NCBI RefSeq assembly: GCF_000615945.1
Contig: NZ_BAMO01000035.1
Coordinates: forward strand, 1-54,121
Length of the DNA stretch: 54,121 bases
DNA from: Caldalkalibacillus mannanilyticus JCM 10596
Lineage (GTDB): Bacteria > Bacillota > Bacilli > Caldalkalibacillales > JCM-10596
Direction: 5' to 3'
Made by a program: the position numbers and the translations under genes. This document shows positions 27,329 through 36,085 of this stretch, piece by piece (the stretch's first letter is position 1; each line of letters starts with the position of its first letter). The notes under the pieces are model-generated. The model was not told where the DNA came from. It was given only the letters and a program-made list of their open reading frames with translations, and made no database searches.

Positions 27329-27389
27329 CATTCTAACAGATAATAGAGATACATAAGATTCATCTAAACTAAATGTGAAGAGGTGAAAT

Positions 27390-28097
27390 ATGAAAGATAG
27401 AGTTAAGGAAACTTTTAATCAACTTGCTAGCGTTTATGAAAACACAGTTGATACAACGAGTTTGTATAATAGCGAATATGAAAGACCAGCAATGTTAGGA
27501 AAGATACCACACTATTTAAGGAATATGAATGTTCTAGATGCTGGTTGTGCGGCTGGATGGTATACTCTCCAATTAGTCCAACGGGGAGCAAATGTTGTTG
27601 CAACTGATATTAGTCCTGAAATGGTTAGTTCTACTATGAGGCGTGTTGGAGATAAAGCCAATGTTCTTTGTTTAGATTTAGAGGAAGAACTACCTTTTGA
27701 AGAGAACACCTTTGATTACATTTTGAGTTCATTAACCCTTCATTATATAAAGGATTGGAGCCATACTTTTAATGAATTTAAAAGGATTTTAAAGCCAAAG
27801 GGGATATTATTGTTTTCAGTACACCATCCGTTTTCAGACATAAAACTACTCCAAGATCCTAAATATTTCTCTACTGAATTAATTATCGATAAATGGAATA
27901 AAGAGGGTAAGTTATTTGAAGTTCCCTTTTATCGAAGACCTCTTCACTTAATATTAAACGATACACTTAAATGCTTTTCTATTGAAGAAGTTATAGAACC
28001 TAAGCCCACAATGAACTTCAAAGCACAAGCACCAGAAAGATATGAAATGCTAATGAAATGCCCGCAATTCCTCATTATTAAGGCTGTTTTGAATTAA
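27390..28097 (+). CDS. Class I SAM-dependent methyltransferase (small-molecule type)
   Basis: The 235-residue protein starts at ATG 27390 after GAAGAGGTG. Motif I is NVLDAGCAAGWYTLQLVQRG (about residues 47-66), then NVVATDISPEMV, a motif-IV-like DYILSSLTLHYIKDWSHTF, and GILLFSVHHPFSD. The pattern is that of Methyltransf_11/25-type enzymes. The N-terminal FNQLASVYEN is also typical. The substrate is unknown. Its leader carries a terminator downstream of a strong promoter, which suggests inducible expression by antitermination. It converges with, and touches, the hydrolase pseudogene. Confidence 0.82.
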   Translation: MKDRVKETFNQLASVYENTVDTTSLYNSEYERPAMLGKIPHYLRNMNVLDAGCAAGWYTLQLVQRGANVVATDISPEMVSSTMRRVGDKANVLCLDLEEELPFEENTFDYILSSLTLHYIKDWSHTFNEFKRILKPKGILLFSVHHPFSDIKLLQDPKYFSTELIIDKWNKEGKLFEVPFYRRPLHLILNDTLKCFSIEEVIEPKPTMNFKAQAPERYEMLMKCPQFLIIKAVLN

Positions 28098-28657
28098 TAT
28101 TTCTTAAGATCCCACACACGAGTCCAGTTATTTTTCTCAATCATATTAAAGGCTTCCTCTATATAATCTTTATTTCGAGGGTTAAATTTTGATAGCATAT
28201 TTGCTTGTATTCTTCCAGAAATCCTCATGGGTATTATACGAGTGGAAAAGCGGTTGATCGGAATAAATATTTTTTCATACCAATTAAAAGAATTAGTAAA
28301 AGGAGTGCCAATTAAAATTAATGCTTCCACTCTTTCTGGGTAACGAATTGCGGTTTGAAGTGAAATATGCCCACCCATAGATAAACCACAAAGTATAGCC
28401 TTTTCAATATTTAGATGGTCTAATAGAGTAATTAAGTCTTTGGAAAAATCTCCAGAATCAACTTTCCCTTTAGGTAAGCTTGAAAGTCCATGACCTCTAA
28501 CATCCCAGACGACCGTTTGATAACTATTAGAAAAAAACTTCACTTGTGGGTGCCATTGTTTATGGTTTCAAGATGCTCCGTGTGTAAAAATAATCGTCTT
28601 TCCTTTCCCTTGATTTTCGTAATACAGAGTAACATTATTACTAGTTATTGTAGGCAT
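28094..28657 (-). pseudogene. Alpha/beta hydrolase, broken by an in-frame stop and C-terminally truncated
   Basis: The gene starts at ATG 28657 (reverse strand), preceded by GGAGGTG. Codons 1-29 read MPTITSNNVTLYYENQGKGK...FTHGAS. Then TGA at 28568-28570 replaces what is normally Trp in the HGASWNHxxWxPQ segment, after which the frame continues. The nucleophile elbow CGLSMGGHIS (Ser) and the strand after it are intact. The protein ends at RVWDLKKY, before the catalytic acid and histidine. The total frame is about 187 codons against roughly 260 in the family. Two independent defects make true decay likely, although the stop alone could be a read error. The truncated end abuts the converging methyltransferase gene. 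Confidence 0.75.
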
Positions 28658-28818
28658 TTTACACCTCCAGAGTATATGGTTTAAGGATAACACTAAAGCA
28701 ATCGTCTACTAATGCTTCCAATTGGACTATAATTAGTTAGTAAGTGAATATTCATTTACTAAGTATAAAGATTTCTTATAATGATAACTATATACTCTTT
28801 GAAATCTATCCAAACTTG
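28658..28818. other. Intergenic region before sspH, nothing firm
   Basis: This AT-rich stretch lies between the divergent hydrolase remnant and sspH. It contains imperfect TTAGTTAGTAAGTGAATATTC-like dyads (28731-28760), which could be an operator for the hydrolase promoter. No promoter could be assigned with confidence. Confidence 0.3.
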
Positions 28819-28848
28819 TGCATATTTTGTCATGTTTTGGTCAAAATA
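28819..28848 (+). promoter_or_regulatory. Candidate sigma-G/F promoter for sspH
   Basis: TGCATAT (28819-28825) and CAAAATA (28842-28848) with a 16-base gap resemble the forespore -35 (TGMATA) and -10 (CATANTA) pattern. The match is partial and supported mainly by the spore gene that follows. Confidence 0.35.
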
Positions 28849-28888
28849 ATCAATATGAAAATGAAAGCACAAGGAGGATAATAAGAAT

Positions 28889-29071
28889 ATGGATATTGGA
28901 CGTGCCAAGCAAATTATTGATTCCCCTACTGAAATTGAAGTTCTTTATCAAGGAATTCCTGTATGGATTCAGACAGTGAATGAAGGAAATGAAACGGCTC
29001 GTGTGTATATGAGGGAGAATCCAGATGATGAAAAAGTAGTATCGGTTAGAGAGCTAAACGAAGTGCACTAG
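28889..29071 (+). CDS. sspH: Small acid-soluble spore protein, H-type
   Basis: The 60-residue protein (MDIGRAKQIIDSPTEIEVLY ... GIPVWIQTVNE ... ETARVYMRENPDDE...VRELNE) matches the SspH family throughout: MDxxRAKxI start, central Y-x-G-x-PVxIQ and ETARV. It is a minor SASP, not the DNA-coating alpha/beta type, and is made in the forespore. CAAGGAGGATAA lies upstream of ATG 28889. A terminator follows directly, so it is monocistronic. The gene shows that the host forms endospores. Confidence 0.9.
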   Translation: MDIGRAKQIIDSPTEIEVLYQGIPVWIQTVNEGNETARVYMRENPDDEKVVSVRELNEVH

Positions 29072-29089
29072 AACAATATACATTAAACT

Positions 29090-29133
29090 AAAGGCAACCT
29101 TGGATACTTCTCTCTTCCATGGTTGCTTTTTCT
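29090..29133 (+). terminator. Rho-independent terminator of sspH
   Basis: AAAGGCAACC (29090-29099) pairs with GGTTGCTTTT (29121-29130), followed by T and C residues. Confidence 0.75.
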
Positions 29134-29198
29134 ATCCGTATACCATCACAAATCATGGTACAATATGGGTAGAAATGGGGAAGGGGACGAAGGGTATA

Positions 29199-29630
29199 AT
29201 GAAGAACGTTGAAATCTATACGGACGGTGCTTGTTCAGGAAATCCCGGACCTGGGGGCTGGGCAGCTGTTTTAATGTTTGGTGAACATATCAAAGAGCTT
29301 TCAGGTGGAAGCGAGCACACGACCAATCAGAAAATGGAGCTATTTGCTGCTATTCAGGCACTAAAAGCCTTAAAAGAACCCTGTCAGGTTAGGCTATATA
29401 GTGATTCAGCCTATATGATTAATTGTTTTGAACAAAACTGGTATAAGAATTGGATCAAGAATGGATGGAAAAACAGCAAAGGAAAACCAGTTGAGAATCA
29501 AGATTTGTGGAAAGAATTATTAGAGCTAAGAGAGATCCATCAAATTGAGTTTATTAAGGTCAAGGGCCATGCAGATAATAAATGGAATAATCGATGTGAT
29601 GAATTGGCTGTTGCCGCAGTCCCTAGATAA
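29199..29630 (+). CDS. rnhA: Ribonuclease HI
   Basis: I choose ATG 29199 (143 residues), preceded by GAAGGG; longer in-frame starts at 29100 or 29175 add residues that overlap the sspH terminator or have no homology. The catalytic residues are visible: Asp in IYTDGACSGNPGPGGW, Glu in NQKMELFAAIQAL, Asp in LYSDSAYMIN, and Asp in NNRCDELA, with the histidine of KGHADN. It cleaves RNA in RNA-DNA hybrids using two metal ions. Length and motifs are those of E. coli-type RNase HI without the hybrid-binding domain. Confidence 0.93.
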   Translation: MKNVEIYTDGACSGNPGPGGWAAVLMFGEHIKELSGGSEHTTNQKMELFAAIQALKALKEPCQVRLYSDSAYMINCFEQNWYKNWIKNGWKNSKGKPVENQDLWKELLELREIHQIEFIKVKGHADNKWNNRCDELAVAAVPR

Positions 29631-29693
29631 GTAGGAGAGGAATCGAACTGATCATATATGAACCATGCATGAAAGGAGGGAGAAGAAGAAGGT

Positions 29694-30887
29694 ATGTCCA
29701 CCCAGATGACACCTCAAGAAATACAAAAGCTAAAAGATGAGCTGATTCAATATGGAAGAGAGATAGGCATAGATAAGATGGGCTTTACCTCGGCGGAACC
29801 TTTTAAGGAGCTAAAACAAGTACTAATCAAGCATAGGGAAAAAGGGTATGAATCAGGATTTGAAGAACCAGATATTGAGAAAAGGGTAACACCAAAAATG
29901 GTTTTACCTGAAGCAGAATCGATTATTGCCATTGCCCTAGCTTATCCTTCGAAAATGGAGAACCCGCCAAAATCGACAAAAGGAGCTTACCGAGGAGTGC
30001 TATCTCGTTCTTCATGGGGAATAGATTATCATCATATCTTGCGTGATAAGCTAAGTAAATTGGAAGAATTTCTTCGTCAGCGTGTCCCTGATATTCAGGT
30101 TCAATCAATGGTTGATACAGGTGAGCTGTCGGATCGAGCTGTAGCTGAACGAGCAGGTATCGGGTGGAGCGGAAAAAACTGTGCCATTATTACTCCTGAA
30201 TTTGGTTCGTGGGTCTTTCTTGGAGAAATGCTTACCTCCATTCCTTTCAAACCAGATACTCCAATCACGGAAGCCTGTGGGAGCTGTACAAAATGTATTG
30301 ATGCCTGTCCGACAGGAGCGCTTGTTCAAGGAGGGCAGTTAGACTCTACCAAATGTGTTGCTTTTCTGACACAGGTTAAAGATTTTATTCCGTTAGAATA
30401 TCGTGATAAAATAGGGAATCGCTTGTATGGCTGTGATACGTGTCAAACGGTTTGTCCAGAGAATAAGAAGAAGCATTTCGATCATCATCCAGAAATGAAG
30501 CCAGATCCAGAAATAGCGAAACCTCTTCTGATTCCTTTATTAGATATAACGAAAAGTGAATTCAAACAGAGATTTGGACCGACATCTTCTGCATGGAGAG
30601 GGAAAAAACCTATCCAACGCAATGCGATTATCGCTTTGGGACATTTTAAAGACGAAACAGCCGTTCCTCACCTCATTCGGTTGTTACAGAAAGACCCTAG
30701 ACCAGCTATTCGAGGAACCTCTGCTTGGTCTTTAGCAAAAATAGGTGGAAAAGAAGCTCAAAATGCGTTACAATCAGCTAAAATAAAAGAATCAGATCCT
30801 CAAGTGAAGACCGAAATAGAATATGCCTTGAACCAGATAGATGTAAAAGGAAAAACAAGAAGCGGAAAGGGGAAAGACGCTTTATGA
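29694..30887 (+). CDS. queG: Epoxyqueuosine reductase
   Basis: The 397-residue protein has the QueG layout: an N-terminal cobalamin-binding region with DTGELSDRAVAERAGIGWSG, and two [4Fe-4S] clusters in CGSCTKCIDACPTGAL (about residues 200-215) and CDTCQTVCPEN (about 248-258). HEAT-like repeats follow at the C-terminus (HLIRLLQKDPRPAIRGTSAW) that hold the tRNA anticodon stem. It performs the last step of queuosine synthesis, epoxide reduction on tRNA, and requires cobalamin. The dependence on B12 is of interest beside the B12 uptake operon about 4 kb upstream. It overlaps ogt by four bases (ATGA). Confidence 0.94.
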   Translation: MSTQMTPQEIQKLKDELIQYGREIGIDKMGFTSAEPFKELKQVLIKHREKGYESGFEEPDIEKRVTPKMVLPEAESIIAIALAYPSKMENPPKSTKGAYRGVLSRSSWGIDYHHILRDKLSKLEEFLRQRVPDIQVQSMVDTGELSDRAVAERAGIGWSGKNCAIITPEFGSWVFLGEMLTSIPFKPDTPITEACGSCTKCIDACPTGALVQGGQLDSTKCVAFLTQVKDFIPLEYRDKIGNRLYGCDTCQTVCPENKKKHFDHHPEMKPDPEIAKPLLIPLLDITKSEFKQRFGPTSSAWRGKKPIQRNAIIALGHFKDETAVPHLIRLLQKDPRPAIRGTSAWSLAKIGGKEAQNALQSAKIKESDPQVKTEIEYALNQIDVKGKTRSGKGKDAL

Positions 30888-31423
30888 CACGTTTGTCCAA
30901 TTTGTACTATTCAGAAATGGACACACCGCTAGGAATGATTACATTAGCCAGAACCAAAAAAGGTTTATGCTGGTTGGAGTTTAATCAAGGGGAATCTGTT
31001 CTGCATATGCTGGAAAGATGGTCTAGAAAACATTTTTTAACAGACCAAATGCAACAAGATGATCAGGCTTTACAAGACATACGAGATCAATTGGATCAAT
31101 ATTTCGCAGGTCAAAGAAAGCAGTTTGATTGTGAGATTGATTTAATAGGAACTCCCTTCCAAAAGCTAGTTTGGCAGGCTCTTTTAGAGATTCCATTTGG
31201 AGAGTATCGCTCATATAAGGATATCGCTCAAGCCATTGGAGCTCCGAAGGCTGTTCGAGCAGTAGGGGGAGCAAATAATAAAAATAATATTCCTATCATC
31301 ATCCCTTGTCATCGTGTGATTGGGACGAATGGTTCCCTAGTGGGTTATGGTGGAGGATTGCATATTAAAGAATACTTATTAAATTTAGAAGGCACTGAAT
31401 ACAAGGCAAAGAAAAAAGCCTAA
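30884..31423 (+). CDS. ogt: Methylated-DNA--protein-cysteine methyltransferase
   Basis: The 179-residue protein carries the acceptor-cysteine motif IIPCHRVIG and the helix-turn-helix YRSYKDIAQAIGAPKAVRAV with the arginine finger. The N-terminal domain (YYSEMDTPLGMITLARTKKG) is the usual ribonuclease H-like fold. It removes methyl groups from O6-methylguanine by transferring them to its own cysteine. The start codon overlaps the queG stop as ATGA, so the two are translationally coupled. A terminator follows at 31453-31497. Confidence 0.93.
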   Translation: MTRLSNLYYSEMDTPLGMITLARTKKGLCWLEFNQGESVLHMLERWSRKHFLTDQMQQDDQALQDIRDQLDQYFAGQRKQFDCEIDLIGTPFQKLVWQALLEIPFGEYRSYKDIAQAIGAPKAVRAVGGANNKNNIPIIIPCHRVIGTNGSLVGYGGGLHIKEYLLNLEGTEYKAKKKA

Positions 31424-31452
31424 AAATAAAAAAATTATCGTAATTGCTTTTG

Positions 31453-31497
31453 GGGTGACCAAAAAGTCTATGTGGACTTAGGGGTCACTCTTTTTTC
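31453..31497 (+). terminator. Rho-independent terminator after ogt
   Basis: GGGTGACC (31453-31460) pairs with GGTCACTC (31483-31490, one G-T), with a secondary AAGTC/GACTT pair inside the loop and six T residues after. Confidence 0.8.
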
Positions 31498-31589
31498 AAT
31501 AACAATAGTGGTGATTAATGTAATTTTTACAAAACAATTACCAACAAACGGTTTAATTTATGGTACTATAGGGTATAGAACAAATAGAC

Positions 31590-31672
31590 TGTAAACGGAT
31601 ACAAAATTTTTACACTCTATTCCTAAAAACAGGTTGTATATTAATACATATGACAGTATAATAATTCAATAT
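31590..31672 (+). promoter_or_regulatory. argC promoter with ARG-box-like and upstream dyad elements
   Basis: TTGTAT (31634-31639), 17-base spacer and TATAAT (31657-31662) form the promoter. An ARG-box-like segment TATAATAATTCAATAT overlaps the -10. At 31590-31614 a dyad TGTAAA-N13-TTTACA lies 44 bases upstream of the -35. The same three elements with identical spacing occur before carA, so they form a shared regulatory module, probably read by ArgR/AhrC and perhaps a second regulator. Confidence 0.7.
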
Positions 31673-31695
31673 AGTAAAAGAGGGAGTGTTGAGAA

Positions 31696-32730
31696 GTGAA
31701 GGTATCAATCGTTGGTGCAACAGGCTATAGTGGAGTAGAACTTATTCGGCTTCTTCTACAACATCCACATGTCTGTATACATTCCATTGTGTCTGGATCG
31801 CAGAATGGAACAGAGATGAGAGAGGTCTATCCACATTTAAGTGGAATCATAGAAGATACATTAACAAATTTGGACATCGAGAGGATGGCAAAAGAAGTAG
31901 ATCTGGTCTTTTTTGCAACTCCTTCAGGTGTTAGTAAAGAGAGTATACCGCTATTGATGGAACGAGGGGTCAAGTGTATTGATGTGTCTGGGGATTTTCG
32001 TTTATCAGCAACTGAATACGAAGCCTGGTACAAACACGAAGCAGCAGACCCAAAATATCTAGCTCAAGCAGTCTATGGGTTAAGTGAAATCTATACTGAG
32101 CGAATCAAGGACGCCTCGTATATAGCCAATCCTGGATGCTATCCTACTGCTAGTTTACTAGGGTTAATACCTGCTTTACAAAGCGGGCTTATTAAGCCTC
32201 ATTCGATTATCATTGACGGGAAATCTGGTGTGTCAGGTGCGGGTCGAAAAGCCTCACTTGGTACACATTATGTAGAGATAAATGAAAATGTTCGTGCCTA
32301 TAAGCTAGGGTCTCATCAGCATATTCCTGAGATTGAACAAACCTTAAGCGATGTCATTCAGGAAAAAGTAACGGTGACTTTTTCGACCCATTTGATTCCG
32401 ATGACACGAGGTATTATGTGTACGATCTATACAGATTTAACTCAGGAAGTCACCACACAAGAGGTCATTCAGTTATATGAAGAGTTCTACCAGGAGCACC
32501 CTTTTGTCAGGATTCGTCCAGAAGGAACATGGCCAGCGACGAAAGAGGTCTATGGATCAAATTACTGTGATCTAGGCTTTAAGGTAGATGAACGTACCAA
32601 GCGTTTAATGATTGTGGCTGTTATTGATAATGTAGTGAAAGGAGCAGCTGGGCAAGCCGTTCAAAATCTAAATCTAATGTCTGGTTGGGAGATCACTACA
32701 GGATTGCAAATGACCCCTGTTTATCCCTAA
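31696..32730 (+). CDS. argC: N-acetyl-gamma-glutamyl-phosphate reductase
   Basis: The 344-residue protein starts at GTG 31696 after AAGAGGGAG. The NADP-binding VGATGYSGVELIRLLLQHP opens the protein and the catalytic cysteine is in ANPGCYPTASLLG (about residue 148). GSHQHIPEIEQ supplies the conserved histidine region. It reduces N-acetylglutamyl phosphate to the semialdehyde, the third step of ornithine synthesis. It heads the argCJBD operon in the order known from Bacillus. Confidence 0.96.
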   Translation: MKVSIVGATGYSGVELIRLLLQHPHVCIHSIVSGSQNGTEMREVYPHLSGIIEDTLTNLDIERMAKEVDLVFFATPSGVSKESIPLLMERGVKCIDVSGDFRLSATEYEAWYKHEAADPKYLAQAVYGLSEIYTERIKDASYIANPGCYPTASLLGLIPALQSGLIKPHSIIIDGKSGVSGAGRKASLGTHYVEINENVRAYKLGSHQHIPEIEQTLSDVIQEKVTVTFSTHLIPMTRGIMCTIYTDLTQEVTTQEVIQLYEEFYQEHPFVRIRPEGTWPATKEVYGSNYCDLGFKVDERTKRLMIVAVIDNVVKGAAGQAVQNLNLMSGWEITTGLQMTPVYP

Positions 32731-32764
32731 TTCAAATGAAACAATGAAAAGTGAGGCGGAAAAA

Positions 32765-34018
32765 ATGAATAATCAAGATCAGGTAAAAGTAATAGATAAA
32801 AGTGAGGAGAAGCTCACTATATTGAAAGAGGCTAGTGTGACAACGGCAAAGGGATATCATGCTGGTGGGCTGTTTTGCGGAATTAAAAGAAAAAGATTAG
32901 ATCTAGGTTGGCTATATTCAGAAGTGCCAGCAGCAGCAGCAGGCGTCTATACGACCAATCTTTTTCAAGCAGCTCCATTAACAGTAACGCAAGAAAGCAT
33001 TGCAGTAGAGAAAAAATTGCAAGGGGTTCTGATTAACTCTGGAAATGCCAATGCTTGCACAGGCAAGCAAGGCTTAGCAGATGCTTACGAGATGCGTCAT
33101 GCTTTTGCCGAGGCAATGGGAATGAAAGAGCATTATGCAGCGGTTGTTTCTACTGGAGTTATTGGAGAGTTATTACCGATGGAGAAAATAAAAGCAGGGA
33201 TCAGCCAAATCTCTGAAGTCAAGGATCAGGTGACAGTGGAAGAATTTGAGAAAGCGATTCTTACCACGGATACATGTACCAAACATTTTGGTGTTCAATT
33301 GGAAATTGATGGACAACAGGTGACCATTGGCGGTGCAGCAAAGGGATCAGGAATGATTCATCCCAATATGGCTACGATGCTAAGCTTTGTCACAACGGAT
33401 GCCAATATTGAGCAAGAACATCTCCATGGGGCATTAAAAACAGTGACCAACAAGACCTTTAATATGATTACTGTAGATGGAGATACGAGTACAAATGATA
33501 TGGTTCTTGTCTTTGCTAACGGCTTAGCGGGGAATGCTTCCTTACACCCAGAGCATCCAGAGTGGGATGTGTTTCTGCTTGGGCTGGAGAAGGTGTGTCA
33601 GGAACTGGCGAAGAAAATCGCGCGTGATGGAGAGGGAGCTACTAAGCTCATTGAAGTGCAAGTAAAAGGAGCACCTAGTGATGAAGCAGCTCAAGCCATT
33701 GGTAAGTCCATTGTTGGCTCCAGTCTAGTGAAGACAGCAGTCTACGGTACAGATGCGAACTGGGGACGGATTGTGTGCGCTATTGGATACAGTGGGCAAG
33801 CGCTAGATCCCGACAAGGTGAAGGTATCCTTAGGACCGATCACGGTTGTTGAGAATGGGCTTCCTTGTGTCTTTAGTGAAGAGGATGCTAAGGCATACCT
33901 GGAAGAAGAGAATGTGTTTATCTATGTGGATATGAATCAGGGCGAAGGTCAAGCGTCCTGCTGGGGCTGTGATTTAACCTATGAGTATGTCAGAATCAAT
34001 GCTTCGTATAGAACGTAA
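32765..34018 (+). CDS. argJ: Bifunctional glutamate N-acetyltransferase / ornithine acetyltransferase
   Basis: I prefer ATG 32765 with GAGGCGGA upstream; the in-frame ATG 32744 has no ribosome binding site. The self-cleaving precursor shows GSGMIHPNMATMLSFVTTD, with the nucleophilic Thr after Ala marking the alpha/beta cleavage point, and INSGNANACTG early on. It recycles the acetyl group from acetylornithine to glutamate and, in bifunctional forms, also uses acetyl-CoA. About 417 residues, slightly extended at the N-terminus compared with most ArgJ. No argA is in the window, consistent with the bifunctional role. Confidence 0.94.
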   Translation: MNNQDQVKVIDKSEEKLTILKEASVTTAKGYHAGGLFCGIKRKRLDLGWLYSEVPAAAAGVYTTNLFQAAPLTVTQESIAVEKKLQGVLINSGNANACTGKQGLADAYEMRHAFAEAMGMKEHYAAVVSTGVIGELLPMEKIKAGISQISEVKDQVTVEEFEKAILTTDTCTKHFGVQLEIDGQQVTIGGAAKGSGMIHPNMATMLSFVTTDANIEQEHLHGALKTVTNKTFNMITVDGDTSTNDMVLVFANGLAGNASLHPEHPEWDVFLLGLEKVCQELAKKIARDGEGATKLIEVQVKGAPSDEAAQAIGKSIVGSSLVKTAVYGTDANWGRIVCAIGYSGQALDPDKVKVSLGPITVVENGLPCVFSEEDAKAYLEEENVFIYVDMNQGEGQASCWGCDLTYEYVRINASYRT

Positions 34019-34030
34019 TGGGGGAGAATC

Positions 34031-34828
34031 ATGAAATATCTTGTGATTAAGTGTGGAGGAAGTGTCTTTGAAGCGTTACCGACAGCTTTTTATGAGAATA
34101 TAGTCAAGCTTCATCAGAGTGGAGAGTGGTACCCTGTCATCGTGCATGGTGGCGGACCTCTCATTAACTCTTTACTCGAAAAGCTAGGAATCAAGACGCA
34201 TTTTGTCAATGGTCTAAGAGTGACCACGGATGAGATGCTTGATGTGGTGGAGATGGTTCTGAGCGGCTCAGTGAACAAAAAAGTAGTGAAATACCTGACA
34301 CAAGCAGAAGGAAAAGCATTTGGCATGAGTGGAGTGGACGGCGGTTTAATCAAGGCGAAGCAGCTGGATCCAAAGCTAGGCTATGTCGGGGAAGTCACTT
34401 CAGTTGAAGCTTCCTTTATTACAAACCTATGTCAGCAAGGATATATTCCTGTTATCTCTCCCATTGCGATCGATGAACAGGGACAGCGTTATAACATTAA
34501 TGGAGATATTGCAGCCTCTGCTATTGCCAAGGTGTTAGAGGCTAAATTATGCCTAATTAGTGATATACCAGGAATTATGGTTCAACATGAGGATGATACG
34601 GTTGTTCTAAGAAAAGTGAGTAAAACAGAGGTTGAACAGCTCATTGCTGATGAAGTGATTACCGGAGGAATGATTCCGAAGGTGCAAGCGGCGATTGATG
34701 GGCTTGTGCATAAAGTACCTGAGGTGGCGATCTTAAATGGCTTAGATAGTGAGAGCCTATTAGATTTTTGTGCGGGCAAAGAAGTAGGGACTAAATTGGT
34801 TTTAGAAAAGGAGGCTTCCCATGCCTAA
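34031..34828 (+). CDS. argB: Acetylglutamate kinase
   Basis: The 265-residue protein has KCGGSVFE (phosphate-binding Lys and glycine loop), IVHGGGPLINSLLEKLGI (substrate site), NINGDIAASAIAKVL and GGMIPKVQAA, the complete amino-acid-kinase set. It phosphorylates N-acetylglutamate and is normally the arginine-inhibited control point. The N-terminal helix required for hexameric, arginine-sensitive forms is not present, so inhibition is less certain here. The end overlaps argD by 8 bases. Confidence 0.95.
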   Translation: MKYLVIKCGGSVFEALPTAFYENIVKLHQSGEWYPVIVHGGGPLINSLLEKLGIKTHFVNGLRVTTDEMLDVVEMVLSGSVNKKVVKYLTQAEGKAFGMSGVDGGLIKAKQLDPKLGYVGEVTSVEASFITNLCQQGYIPVISPIAIDEQGQRYNINGDIAASAIAKVLEAKLCLISDIPGIMVQHEDDTVVLRKVSKTEVEQLIADEVITGGMIPKVQAAIDGLVHKVPEVAILNGLDSESLLDFCAGKEVGTKLVLEKEASHA

Positions 34829-36017
34829 TTCAGTTCTTTCTACTAATAAACAAGCAACCATGGACACATATGCGAGATTTCCCCTTACCCTCGTTAAGGG
34901 TCAGGGAAGCTATGTGTGGGATAACGAGGGAAATAAGTACCTTGATTTTAGTACAGGGATTGCAACCTGCAATCTAGGGCATGTTCCTTCTTACGTCAAA
35001 GAGAAGGTGGAGCAGCAGCTTCAAGAATTATGGCACTGTTCCAATTTGTATCATATTCCTTCTCAAGAAAAGCTAGCTCAAAAGCTAGTGGCTCATAGTT
35101 TTGCCGAGCGAGTATTTTTCAGCAATAGTGGAGCGGAAGCGAATGAAGGAGCGATTAAGCTAGCGAGACGATACGCTCAAAAGGTGAAGGGTTCGAACGC
35201 TTATGAGGTCGTTACCTTTAAACAATCCTTCCACGGGCGTACTTTAGCCACGCTAAGCGCAACGGGGCAGGAAAAAATTCAAGACGGCTTCTCCCCTCTT
35301 ATGCCTGGCTTTCGATATCTTCCGTACAATGACATCAAAGCTTTAGATGAGTTGGTTACGGATCATACCTGCGCGGTTCTTCTAGAATTAGTACAGGGAG
35401 AGGGAGGTGTCTATACGGCTGATCTAGAGTGGATTCAACAGCTAGAGAAGCTGTGTAAAGAAAACCATATCTTGTTGATGATCGATGAGATACAAACAGG
35501 AATGGGCAGAACAGGGACTTTGTTTGCCTATGAACAATTTGGTATTACTCCTGACGTGATCACATTAGCCAAAGGGTTAGGCTCAGGGTTTCCACTTGGC
35601 GCGATTTTAGCCTCTGAGGAGGTTGCTAAGGGGTTTTCTCCTGGGAGTCATGGAAGCACCTTCGGAGGGAATCCATTAGCGACAACAGCAGGGCTGGCTA
35701 CCTTAGAATATATGGTTGAACAGAATATCGCACAAAAAGCGCAAGAGGCAGGAGCTTATCTAAAAGAAAAGCTGCTCAAGCTTCAAGAATCGTTTCCTGT
35801 AATAAAGGAAATCAGAGGGAAGGGATTGCTTTTAGGGCTGGTATTTGAGGATCAAGTTCTTGAGCTGGTGACTAAGGCAAGGGAGAACAAACTGCTCATT
35901 GTTACAGCAGGACCTAATGTACTAAGGATTCTCCCTCCTTTAACAGTAAGTAAAGAAGAAATAGATGCTTGTATTGCTGTTCTAACAAAAGGGCTCGAAG
36001 CTTATCAACCCAAGTAA
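34821..36017 (+). CDS. argD: Acetylornithine aminotransferase
   Basis: The 398-residue class III aminotransferase starts at ATG 34821 after GGAGGCTTCC inside argB. It has NSGAEANEGAIKLARRYA, the cofactor pocket FHGRTLATLSATGQ, the Asp of MIDEIQTGMGRTG, and the PLP lysine in TLAKGLGSGFPLGA (about residue 250). It makes N-acetylornithine from the semialdehyde with glutamate as donor. It closes the first arg operon, and a strong terminator follows. Confidence 0.95.
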   Translation: MPNSVLSTNKQATMDTYARFPLTLVKGQGSYVWDNEGNKYLDFSTGIATCNLGHVPSYVKEKVEQQLQELWHCSNLYHIPSQEKLAQKLVAHSFAERVFFSNSGAEANEGAIKLARRYAQKVKGSNAYEVVTFKQSFHGRTLATLSATGQEKIQDGFSPLMPGFRYLPYNDIKALDELVTDHTCAVLLELVQGEGGVYTADLEWIQQLEKLCKENHILLMIDEIQTGMGRTGTLFAYEQFGITPDVITLAKGLGSGFPLGAILASEEVAKGFSPGSHGSTFGGNPLATTAGLATLEYMVEQNIAQKAQEAGAYLKEKLLKLQESFPVIKEIRGKGLLLGLVFEDQVLELVTKARENKLLIVTAGPNVLRILPPLTVSKEEIDACIAVLTKGLEAYQPK

Positions 36018-36043
36018 AATAGAATATCTAGAAATTCACGAAC

Positions 36044-36080
36044 AAAAAAGAGAACCTGTTTCTAGCAGATTCTCTTTTTT
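36044..36080. terminator. Bidirectional terminator between argD and the EamA transporter
   Basis: AAAAAAGAGAA (36044-36054) pairs with TTCTCTTTTTT (36070-36080). A-run and T-run on the two sides allow use from either direction. Confidence 0.85.
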
Positions 36081-36085
36081 TAGTG

